From Ectobius pallidus (Eukaryota > Arthropoda > Insecta > Blattodea > Ectobiidae): a stretch of DNA of 64,000 nt. Each line of letters opens with the position of its first letter. Position 1 is the stretch's first letter. Shown piece by piece: positions 45,596-57,700 of the stretch. A model generated the notes under the pieces. It was not told the origin of the DNA, did no database searches, and saw only the letters and a list, made by a program, of their open reading frames with translations. The stretch spans positions 153,445,269 through 153,509,268 of the forward strand of contig CAXKWD010000007.1 of the NCBI GenBank assembly GCA_964059195.1. The letters are read 5' to 3'. Position numbers and translations under genes: made by a program.

Positions 45596-47968
45596 AGGGT
45601 CATTCAGTATGAAATCATCCAAATTTTTAAAAAATGGTTAGAAAAAAATAATTTTTGTATATGAGTTCATAACATGTTTCAAGATATCAAAACAAGTTTT
45701 CAAAAAAATCTTGTGTTTTTGGTTGCACAGGGGTGTCCATTTTTCAATCCTGGTGTAACACATTTTTTGCGAATTTAGCTGATACAAATATTTTCATAAC
45801 TCAACAACTATAAGAGTTAGAAATTACAATTATGAACCATTTTGTAACTATTGAAGCGTACTTTCAGATTTTTTTTTTTTTTTTTTTTTATTCCTTCAAC
45901 ACAAAATTTTTCATATGAAAATATGAGTTGGAAATTCGGGTAAATTTAAAAAAAAATCACTTTTTGGGCCAAATTTTATATGAGTAGGAAGTGATTGTAA
46001 ACATTCAATTTTTTTTATATTCAAACCTGCATGTGATTTGTCTGTGAGGAAAATATCAGGGTCTGAAAATACAACTCTTATTTCTAAACTGGCCTCAAAT
46101 ATTACAGTTTTTCAGATTTTGACTATTTTTGGGCTTAAATATCTCTGATAGGTACCCTTCAAAAAATCTAAAAAATTGCACAAAAGAAGCCTTTTATGTG
46201 CCTAACTCACAGCTAAAATTTATATTTCTAGAAACAACTCCTTCTATTAATTTGATAGAACTGAAATATCACACTTTTTAGGGTAGCGTATTTGGGAGAA
46301 CTACATATAACTCAACAACCATAAGAGTTAGGAATTTGAATTATGAATGCTTTTATAACTATTGAAGCTTGCTGTCAGAAATATTTTATTGCTTTCTTCA
46401 ACACAACAATTTTCATATAAAAATATGAGTTTGAAATTCAGGTAAATTTTTCCAAAATAGAATCACTTTTTGGGCCAAATTTTTGTATGAGAAGGAATTG
46501 ATTGTAAACATTGAAATTATTTTTACGTTCAAACCTGCGTGTGATTTGTCTGTGAGGAAAATATCAGGGTTTGAAAAACCATCCCATTTTTCTAAATTGG
46601 CCTAAAATATTATCGTTTTTTCAGATTTTGAGAATTTTTGGGTTACCCTTCAAAAATATGAAAAATCTGAAAAATTGCACAAAAGAAGCCTTTCATGTGC
46701 CTAACTTACAGTTACAATTTCTATTTCTAGAAACACCTCCTTCTATTAATTTGATAGAACTGAATTATCACACTTTCACATATATGTAGTTTCTCCTAAA
46801 AAGTAAGATATATCAGTTCTATCAAATTAATAGAAGGAGTTGTTTCTAGAAATAGAAATTTTAACTGTGAGTTAGGCACATGAAAGGCTTCTTTTATGCA
46901 ATTTTTCAGATTTTTTGAAGTGTAACCATCAGAGATACTTAAGCCCAAAAATAATCAAAACCTGAAGAACGATAATATTTGAGGCCAGTTTAGAAATAAG
47001 GGATGTATTTTCAGACCCTGATATTTTCCTCACAGAAAAATCACATGCAGATTTGAACACAAAAAGAATTTCAATGTTAACAATCACTTCCTTCTCATAT
47101 AAAATTTGGCCCAAAAAGTGATTTTTTTTTTTAATTTACCCTAATTTCAAACTCATATTTTCATATGAAAAATTTTGTGTTGAAGAAAGTAATAAAATAT
47201 TTCTGAAATCAAGCTTCAATAGTTATAAAATCATTCATAATTCAAATTTCTAACTCTTATGGTTGTTGAGTTATCCCAAATAAGCTACCCTAAAAAGTGT
47301 GATATTTCAGTTCTATCAAATTAATATAAGGAGTTGTTTCTAGAAATAGAAATTTTAGCTGTGAGTTAGGCACATAAAAGGCTTCTTTTATGCAATTTTT
47401 CAGATTTTTTGAAAGGTACCCATCAGAGATATTTAAGCCTAAAAATAGTCAAAATCTGAAAAACGGTAACATTTAAGGCCACTTTAGAAATAAGGGATGT
47501 ATTTTTAGACCCTGATTTTTTCCTCACAGACAAATCACATGCAGGTTTGAACATAAAAGTTTTTTGAATGTTTACAATCATTTCCTTCTCGTATAAAATT
47601 TGGCCCAAAAAGTGATTTTTTTGGAAAAAATTTACCCGAATTTCAAACTCATATATTTCCATACGAAAAATTTTGTGTTGAAGAAAACAATACAATATTT
47701 CTGAAAGTACGCTTCAATAGTTACAAAATGGTTCATAATTCAAATTTCTAACTCTTATGCTTGTTGAGTTATGAAAATATTTGTAATCAGCTACATTCGC
47801 AAAAAATGTGTTACACCAGGATTGAAAAATGGACACCCCTGGGCAACGAAGAACACAAGATTTTTTTTTTAAAACTTGTTTTGATATCTTGAAACATTGT
47901 ATATGAACTCACATACCAAAAATGATTTTTCCTAAACCACTTTTGGACGATTTGGCATGGAATAACCA
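45596..47968. mobile_element. Large inverted-repeat element with tandem subrepeats
   Basis: A block of about 1.19 kb (45596-46795) is repeated in inverted orientation (46800-47968) around a centre near 46797. Each arm contains two head-to-tail copies of a unit of about 485 bases (about 45800-46285, 46306-46780, then inverted 46805-47280 and 47290-47780). The outer ends are GGGTCATTC and the complement of GGAATAACC, with TATAG on both sides (45591-45595, 47969-47973) as a possible target duplication. No transposase. Architecture is like Foldback/Galileo elements, but no family was identified. Confidence 0.85.
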
Positions 47969-48541
47969 TATAGTGATTTTAATGTTGAATTTGCCTTTGC
48001 CTACTGTTAAAAAGAGATTGAACAGAAATAATCTGGTCGCCTATGCTAAAATGAACTTTCAACTGCTCAATCTTTAAACCGAATCGATGGTTGTAAAGAA
48101 GCAGCCACAGATAAATGTTACGTAACTCTCGCTTAGTGTATCGTGTTTGACCATTCACACGTCAGGATTTCTATGATTAAGCAACGACCTTGACCTACAT
48201 TTCCTAGCTAACACCTGTTATCAGAATTGTTAATGGGATCTTTCACCATCGGGAAAATTTTGCAGTATTCCTGGGCCTGACTGTACATCTCCATTCCTGC
48301 TTATCTGGTTGCCATGACAACCAATATAATAATAATATCAAATTCCGCCATAAAAACAAATTTCTTAAGCTCAATGAACTGAAAGTTACATAAATGAGTG
48401 AATTAAAAGTAGAGAAGACGCTGATAGGACATTCGGGTATCTGAGTCGAAGTGCGGGAATGTCGGGACCAGATAGGAGACTGGGTCGAACATTGATTCAC
48501 GTTTACCGAGCAACTCCGGGCGGGCATTCTGTCGCCGGAAT
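47969..48541 (+). promoter_or_regulatory. Presumed promoter and leader of sideroflexin
   Basis: From about 48420 the sequence becomes CG-richer (GTCGAAGTGCGGGAATGTCG, GACTGGGTCGAACATTG) up to the start codon at 48542. An X-box sits at 48308-48321. No TATA box stands out at a fitting distance. The transcription start is unknown. Confidence 0.45.
48308..48321. promoter_or_regulatory. X-box (RFX-type palindrome) upstream of sideroflexin
   Basis: The sequence GTTGCCATGACAAC is an almost perfect inverted repeat. It differs from the RFX consensus GTTGCCATGGCAAC at one base. It lies about 220 bases before the sideroflexin start codon, where a promoter is expected. Occupancy by RFX factors is inference. 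Confidence 0.5.
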
Positions 48542-48705
48542 ATGGCCAGTGCGAATCGTGTGCTCGTGGATATCGACAATCCGAGATATGATCAAAGCAC
48601 TTACTGGGGACGCGCTAAACATTTCTTCTCCATCACCAATCCTCTCAATATTTTAGCCACCAACAAGGAGCTAGAAAAGGCTAAGGACATCGTAGAAACA
48701 TACAG
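48542..48705 (+). CDS. Sfxn1-3: Sideroflexin exon 1
   Basis: The exon has ATG at 48542 and donor TACAG|GTAAGC at 48706, and encodes residues 1-54 plus two bases. The first residues ([13 protein letters not shown]) vary in the family. The [17 protein letters not shown] block is diagnostic, and [12 protein letters not shown] with the [13 protein letters not shown] helix follows. Confidence 0.97.
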
Positions 48706-51700
48706 GTAAGCTGCATTTTACATTGTGGGTGTATAGGTTAGATTTCATGGGGAACGATTTTTTTTCCAAAACCCTCGACGGCATGATGTGACAACTTAAT
48801 TCGCGTAAGCTATTCTTCAGAATTCCCCTTTGCATAATTATACAAAATCTACAAGAAAATACGGTACGATTTTTATACATTTTGAAGTAATGAAGTTACT
48901 GGTAGTATTTTAATTTCGGAATATTTTGAAATATCTATTTATAATCCCACATATTGATTAATTCCATTTCCACGTTTCATTTTATGAAATAAAATGTTAT
49001 GAAAATTAATATTTTCTTGTTTAATAGTAGGATTCGGATGTTTATGACCTAAAAAAAGTGGAAAATATGACTGCAAATATACCCTCAAAAATTACTAAAT
49101 TAAGACCCAAAAATCCTAAATAAGACCTAATAAAGTAACGTATTTAAAAAAATAAACGTTCCAATTTAATACGTTTAAAGATACTAAATTCTTACATCAC
49201 ATGAATTCAATATGATAATTACTTTTTAAATTTTTACTTGTAATAAACTTCTATTTCAAAATAATTTGCTCCTGTTTGCTTGCTTCATCAAATACTCAAA
49301 ATACTCGTAATATTCTGTAGATCTTGCGTGTCCCTATAAAATATGAATAATTGCAATAATTTTAAAATTTAAGTTACTTTTAATTTGGTATAAACATTAA
49401 ATTAATTAAATAAATTTCAAATTTAACTCGACCATATAGTGCATGTAGTTTATAATTGTGCTCCTTTACCGAATTTATAACTCAAATATGACGTTAAATT
49501 ACAAATATGGTTAAAATATGACCAAGACCACAAATGACCAAAATATGACTTTATATGCAAAATAAAAACGGTCCGATTAGGATAACAAGGGTGCAATTCA
49601 TGTTTAATTTGTGTCAGGATAAAAATATGACGTGTTTTAAACATCCAAACCCTATTTAATAATATCTAATTTTGCTGTAAGTGGAATACCCCTTTTTTTG
49701 GCAGGGTTTTATTGAAGGATATAATTTTGGAAATAGCTTCTTTAGAGTGAATCTACAAATATATATTATTTAAATTGCCTCAAATACTTACGTGTTTAAA
49801 GGTCTTCAAATAGGTCTTATGGGGAGGGTGTCTTTTGCTAATTAATTACATGTAAAGGAAATACGTCTAGTCTGGGCAAATAGAAACCATGGCCTCATTC
49901 CATCATTATTCTATTCTTAATCCATTCCATTTTTATATTACTCCATTCCATTATTCCATTCATTCTTAATATTGAATAGAGGGGGCCTTGATTACAATGT
50001 AGTCAGATGTTTGTAAATTGCTTTAGATCTGCTAGCTTTTAACACGTATATGCGAGAAAGTTTGTGCAACATATTTTGAACCATTTATTTTCTCTTAGTT
50101 TCCTTAGAGAATGGATGTACACTTTTGGGACAAACTGTACTAATTTGCATGTAGTGCCATCCTGGTTAGTACTGTGATGCTAAGTTCAATGCACGACTTT
50201 TGTTTTGCCTAACGCATTGCCGAATAATCAACCGCAACTCTAAGAATCCCATAGGAAATCTTACTGTTGTAGAGAATTTTAGACCTTGATATAAACGTAT
50301 GGTATCGAATTTTGTTCACTCCACAAGGGAGTAAGTTAAAGGAACTTTGGTGGAGATTTTACTGCCGAGAACTAATTTAGTTATTTCGATGACCTAGTGA
50401 CGATCATGCGCCCAAATTAGGGTGTTCATATAATATTTATACAAAAACGGGACTTTTAATTTTCTTTGGTAAAAAGCCTGAGACAATTAAGGAAAAAAAA
50501 GGGGACAACAATTTAATTCACAAAATTTAGGGAATATTTACAATTTACCTTTGTTTCATGCACACAAATCATCCCAAAAAACTTCTTAAATTTCTTCTGC
50601 AGACTGGTGTAGATAATTTATTCCACAGAAATAGATGCCTCATTGTCACTGTACATTTCACTTTTATGTATTCTATCAATAAAGTCAGCACATTACTCCA
50701 TTAAATTATGTTTTGACGATGAGCAAGACCTTCACTGTTGTAACTTTGTAGCGTGAAACACACTGGGCAAAAACATTCATAAAAAACGGGACGTTTGAGT
50801 GTCGACAATAAAACTTTCGGGACAGTGGGACATTTTATCAAAAAAAGGGGACTGTCCCGGGAAAAACGGGACGAATGGACCCCAAGCAAATAAATTGGCT
50901 GGACTGAAGATCATGCAGGTTACGATTAAAACAAAATCCAGGGGTCAAGCAGGCTTCTTTTTAATTTTATTAACCAGTTAATTATCTTATAAGCGTTAGA
51001 TTTTACTACTCCATCTCATAAAGAGACAGTAGGATTTTAAATAGTTAAATATTAGAATATATTTTCCGAATAGCTCCAGTAGTTTCCGAGAGAAAGTTAG
51101 AATAATCACTAGAATTACACAATCTTTACATTTTGTAACACAATGTATGGTAAATACAACGAAGGCAAACGCAGGTGGGTGTGTTTACAGATACAGAAGA
51201 TCTAGCAGTCCTTGAACACAAGGTTTTTGAAACAGCAATGTATGATACTACATTTCACTTATGTTGAAAGCAGGGAAACTGTTTAAATGTAAATACATAT
51301 CTATTTTAAAGCTGCAATCAATTGTATTTTGTATTGTCTTTTGTTTTAAACTATGGATTTTTCATACTATTCTATATCTTGTAGTTTAGTGCGTATAATA
51401 ATTTTCTGTACCATTTTCCTTTAAAAACACTTAAATAAAAATAGTCCCTATTCAAGGTAACGAAATAAAAATTATGAAGTTCCATATCTAAGTAATAGTG
51501 TTCGATTCCCCTCATGGACGGATTTTTAAAGGTATTTATTAACGTTTGATATGACATTTTCTGGCCAAAATATGTTTTTTGTTTTTTATTTAATAAAAAG
51601 CCACATTTGTCTGCTTCAAAATGATACCTAGTTTATATGAAAATTAATAATGTAAATAATTAAAAAATAAGTTTAAATAGCAGTGTGCACATGTTTTATA

Positions 51701-54700
51701 ATTTGAGTTTAACTTTGTCCATGTTTTTCTCTCATCTCTTTTTTTTTTATTATATTTTCTTCCCTTCAAATGGACAAAAGAAGGTAAAAATATAATAAAG
51801 TTTAAGGAACATAAGTATAAAAACTAAGTTTCGTATATTTTATCGCATTGTGTTAGCCTTAGGTCACAGAAAAATAATTTTAAAAAAGGTTACAAAATGT
51901 GGGTTATCCTGAAACGTTATTACAACGAACTTAATCTGACCCTGAGGGCAGGATTTGGAAGAGGTGGTGGTATACAATGCTTCCAGAGTCAGGTAATATA
52001 TATATTAGGGATGGATCCTCGGTACGTTCGACACCTCGATACTCTCGATACTTGCATGGTACCGGCATCGAGCGATACTTCAGAAAACTCGCTCGGTACT
52101 TTTTCGATACTTTGGTAATTCTGCAATTTAAGGAAATGCGGTATCTCTTTCTGCTTTTAGTAGTCTACCAAATATAGTAAATACTTCTATTTCTCCTTGA
52201 AATGGAGAAAACCACTCACTTTGATCATAAATAAAGACTTTCCTACTTTTAAAATCCAAACAGAAGAGATTCTTAATGGTTTCGTTTCCTGTCAAACGTT
52301 TAGTTTTAATGTAGAGTTTAAAAATAATTATAGGCTACTGATGATATTAAATTTTGTCTCATTAAGTATGCACACTTAATTAATTTAGTTGGTATTACAC
52401 AGTTCTCTCAACTTTTAATTTTTAATGTTAATGTTCTCAGTGGCGCCAACTTATATGGGCCCGTGGGGCTCAAGCCCACCCAATAATTTGCCCTGTTGTT
52501 ATCATAATTCTTTATTGCTATTACTCAAAATTGTGTTTATTTGTTGAATCGCTGTAATGCTAAAATCAGGCTACTGTAGTCTTATATTGTACGATCACCT
52601 CTTGTTCCAATTCCCTCACGATAATTTGAAATCATTCATTTTTACGTCTGTCAGTGCAGTTTTCACAGCCACCGCTGTTCTAAGGACTGTATACTTAAGG
52701 AGAGAAAAGCTAGATTTAGAATTTAGACGATGCTAGTGAGAAAAAATCAAAGGAAGGCCATTAATGGACAAAGCAAAACATTGTTATATAAGACAAAACT
52801 GTGGACATTGGTAACTGGTTCAAAAGAAAGAGTGGATGGAACACGTAGAAAGAATGAATTAAAAAGGTCAACAAGGGACATCAAACCACGAAAAAGCTGG
52901 TGTGATTGGGGAGAATAGACTCTTGGGCTAAGGAAAGACGAAGAAGATAATTTACTCCAATGAGGAGAAACACATTTTGGAACATGCCGTGCTACATAAT
53001 TATTTTATTTTAGTAAGTACCTAAAACAAAACAAAAAAATTATAATATAACATTATTAATTTAAAGGATTTCCATTAACTAGGCTACACAATTCTTTTTC
53101 TGGCGGTTGAAATACGTTGATTGTTATTCATTATTACAAACATGACATTGTTTCTTACTCAATTCTATGTTTATCCGAATTATCATGTAAGTCCATTTCA
53201 TGAACCAAATAAGGGGCCGGAGTTTGAAAATTTAAAAATCTTTGAGCCTACCCAGTGTTTTTCAAAACTTGGCGCCTCTGAATGTTCTAGTTATCCCACT
53301 TATGCTTATCAAACTTTCTCAAGAAACATTGGTCTAAAACAATATATATTTGTTAAATGCGGCCTATTAACTCCATCTGACACTTTGTTATATCAGTTTA
53401 ATGATTTTATTGATTAGCATACATCTGATCAGAACAGAATAACACAATGCATGTTCATGACACTTCCTTAGTGTAAGCTGTTCTCCCTAAGCTCATCCAA
53501 GTAGGCAATATTTTATTATTAAATGGAGACAGAGAGGAATCAATACCATGTAAACTGTCCTCCAAAATGTTGAAAAGTCAATAGAAGCACTCGTCGCCTT
53601 GTATCCTACGTTTTTCATTTGTATTAATCCCATCCGGTCCACAAGGAACTGTTTCTACTCTACCTCATTTTACCCCGTGGTCAACGGCAACTCCTCTGAC
53701 ACAACTGTTCTGTGGGTTGCCTTCGGGATAATTTCTATAAAAAATAAAATGTTTTCCAATAAGGGCTAAGTAACAGACGCGGAACCCTTAAGAGTTCGTT
53801 TATACAGAAAAACGCTGTTGTGGTCGGCCAATATGAAGGTGGGATTTTTTTTTTTTATCTTTTTATTTCACGTTCGCAAAGATTTCTCTGTTTATGCTTG
53901 AGTTACCTTGGCGAGCTAATAATTGGATATAAGTAGTCTACACATGTTTCCTGGCACTTGATTTAAAACTCACGAAAGGAGAAGTGAAATAGTTAAAGAA
54001 AACTATTTTCAAAAAACGCTCCAGAAGTTTCAGATTAGTTTAAACATAAGAAAACCATATTCACTTGTAATTACTTTCTTTGCCTGTATCATAGGTAGAG
54101 GAATCTACATGTCCCATAGGTATGTCTACTATAGGTAGAGGAAGTATTGTATTCGACCCAGAAATTCGATAGCCTAGCATTAATACTCGTTCTTGAATTC
54201 CTTGAATTCAGAAATTTAACTTTAGTAAATATGTCTCTGTATTTACCAGCTGACTGCTAGGCTCTGTCTGTAGGGTGTTAATGAATAACACCGAAATATT
54301 TTACTTTTAGACAAGCAACTTTTATTTAGAGATTTTTGCTCAATAGATTAAATTTTTCTTGTTACAGCATAAACTATCTCAGGGCATGACCGCCACTGAT
54401 TTATAACATTTGAAAAAATGCAAGACAAAGGAACTTCGCTGTTAACACTGGAGTTATGAATAGTAAAAAAAAAAAAAAGAATGCAGTGGCGGCCAGTCAT
54501 GTGATTAGTCTGTAAATCTTGCAGATTGTGAAAACTCTAAACATTATGTTTAGGCTAGGCCTAGCTGTTGATGAATGATTAAGAATCAGGTTTTTATCGA
54601 TTACTAAGAAGAAATGAAGTCAATTTAATGAAAATGTTAACCCTACTTCACTTCATTATTGTCTTATGAGCACCAAATTGTAATGACTTTAATGCCCTGT

Positions 54701-57700
54701 TGCATACACATTTTACGTCATAGAGCAAAAATCTCCTAACAAAAGTTGCGTTTCCATGTCCCCTCTATACACAGGTAAAATATTTCGGTGCTGTTCATTA
54801 AAACCCTGTATATAAAATGTATATACAGTATAAATGATCATCCAATGATTATGAACAGTCTGTCAAAAATGATTCTGTTCGCTGTAGACAACAGAGCAGG
54901 GTGACCAGAAAACCCAGTTTTAACGGGACAGTCCTAGTTTTGAGCATGTCCCCAGAAAGTTTTGCGGGGTGTCCAAATGTCCCGGTTTCTGAGAAATAGT
55001 TACTTTTGCTAGAAAAAAGAAAATATTTTGAATTATTATTAGGATTATTATTTTTATTTTTTATTTTTCAAGCTAGCAATTCTACGTGAAAAAAGAGTGT
55101 CAATAATGTGTACCAGAGATACTCTATTGCAACCTTCCAGATTCCAGGAATAATTTTGATACTGCCATGGACTAAGTTGGCATCTGGCCGAAAATAACGG
55201 GGAGGAGAGAATACCATAATGTTTTCCCATACATATGTACAATAAATTCTTATAAAACAATATTATCAACATCCGTTAAAATTCATAATATTATATGCTA
55301 CGACTAAATAGACTAATGTTAAAATTTTAATAGCGCAAAGTAGGGTGAGAAATTTCTGGTCTGGTATTGGTCAGAACCAAATATGCGTCGTATTAATGCA
55401 ACAGTGGACAAAAATCGGGGTTTTGCTTTGTCAAATATAGTTTTTTTTAGAATTCAGCTGCGTTTATACTCCTTTTAGCTACGAGGCCATGTCAGGAGTT
55501 CGACATCTTGTGTCTATGCATTAGGGTAGGCCTTGGAACTATTAATTGTCAATTATATCTATTGTTAGTGTATTTTATGGAGTAAATTTAACTGATATTA
55601 ATTTAAATGGATATGATACAGGATGAAATGGTGAGGATGATTCATGGTATGTAAATATCCAACTCGACATTTGCCTTTAGACTGGGGAAACCATGAAAAA
55701 CCAATGTCAAATTGGCCGGCTACGGGGTTTGAACCTGGGACCTCCCGAACGCGAGTCCAAGACGTTACCGTCTTGGCCACCTCGCTTAGTAGTTTTATTC
55801 TTAATGCACCTATATTTAATTATCCGGACCGGTATTCATGTAATTGAATCCAAACACTCTTCAGGTTTAATTCCGGATCGCTATGCAAATCCACTGAGCC
55901 AGTTGACGGCCTTGCCATAGACCTTGATCATGGGCCTTAACAAGTTAAATCACTTTGTTGTTGTATTCTATACGCACACTTGCAGATCTGCTATCAGTAA
56001 TTTGATCTACGGGTACACTTCTGCAAGTTAATTAGGCCTATAATAGCATAACTAAGAACGATTCACAAGCGTTTTTACTTTTTTTTCGTAATAATTACTC
56101 TTCGCTATAGCAAAGAAAATAAAACATTAAGAAGTATCCCTTTTTACTTCCTCTTCCCGTGCCATAGGTACTACAGATAGAGGAAGTATTGTTTTCGACC
56201 CCCAAATTCGAAGTTGAGTTTTTTTTTGAGGTCCCGGATCCAAAAATCCCTTTAGGCAGGCCTACAGGCGGAGGTAGATTTCGAAGTGTTTTTGGTTTAA
56301 TTTATTGTCGCTGCATAGCACTCTTATTCTTTAGCCTTGGCATGGCAAACCTGCAGTAAAGAGGAAGAGCCTACAATCAATTGTTTTGACAACAATAATA
56401 GGATATAATATTCTGGGAGGCCGTGCGCAAGATCAGCAATGAATAAAATTAGCAAAGCCGCTAAACAAGACAAAATTATGATATTATAATAATTCTTTCA
56501 AGTGTTATTATTTTCAAACATTAAAATCTCGCGTCATATGAGAGCTATCAAGAAACTATTTATTGATTTGTAGAGTACTCATCAAGAGCTTTTCAACGAT
56601 ACCACACAAGACGTGGTTTCAAAAGTTTCGAAGTTTCATCCCCCACCCCCACCCCCACCCTCACTCGAACCCCCGAATCGTTGGTGTCACTGTGAACTCC
56701 ATAGGGAGTACTCTAAATTATTCAAACAAAGTTTCCCTCTATACTTCATAGGGGCCGAGATATACATTTTTAAAAATTTCAACCCCCTCCCCCGACCACC
56801 CCCTTGGGCCAATTTTGCTCATTAACGAACTTGTCCGAACTATTGGGCCTAGAAATAACATATTAAAATTTGGTTCAAATATCTTCAAAATTACGGCCGC
56901 TATCGTGTAAAGATATATATATATATATACCTGTATATAAATATATATATAAATATCACAACATTTTTTTTTGAACGGGCGGTGGTTTCGTACTTAGGGG
57001 AGCATGAAACGTAAAGATATGAAAGAATTTTTCGAAAATCATGACATGGTATCCATTGCAATAGGTAGATTTTTCTTCGAAATCTACTTAAAATACTATT
57101 TTCGGAAACATGTCTGTGTGTGTCTGTTTGTCTATGTGGATGTCTGAGAACAATCTAGCTCCAGATCGTATGGAAACAACATTTTGTATTTGGGTCAGGT
57201 ACCTTCTGAAGATGTGACCCGAAGAATGGCGACAAGTTTATCTTCTTTTTAAGGGGACTTTACATGAAGAAATGTTCGTTTCTCGCTATTTTCTCGAAAA
57301 CGGCTCCAAAGATTTTCTTTAAATTTTATAAATACACTAAGAGATAAAACTTTTATTTGAAACTTTTTCCGAAAAAATCCCTGAAGGGTAGTTAAAAGCC
57401 ACCCTCTCTGATTACGCGCTCTTTGCAATACGACCTCTTGTAACGGAAAATTGCAGGAAAACAAACTTTTGTATTTGGGTTAGGTACCTTCTGGGGATGT
57501 AACACGAAGATTGACGAAGAATTTCCCTTTTTTTAAGGTGACTTTAGATGAAAAAAATTAGTTTGTCGCGATTTTCTCGAAAACGGCTCCATACTAAGAG
57601 GCTAACTTTTAATTGGGCAGAGGGTTATGTGAATTTCAGATCAGATTTTTTATATTTGAAGTGTGGTATCGTTTGAAAGGTCCACATATATGGCTTTCAA

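Noticed and set aside
52004..52110. hAT-like end with repeated CGATACT
   Set aside because: No partner end or 8-bp duplication was found, so it is not listed as an element.
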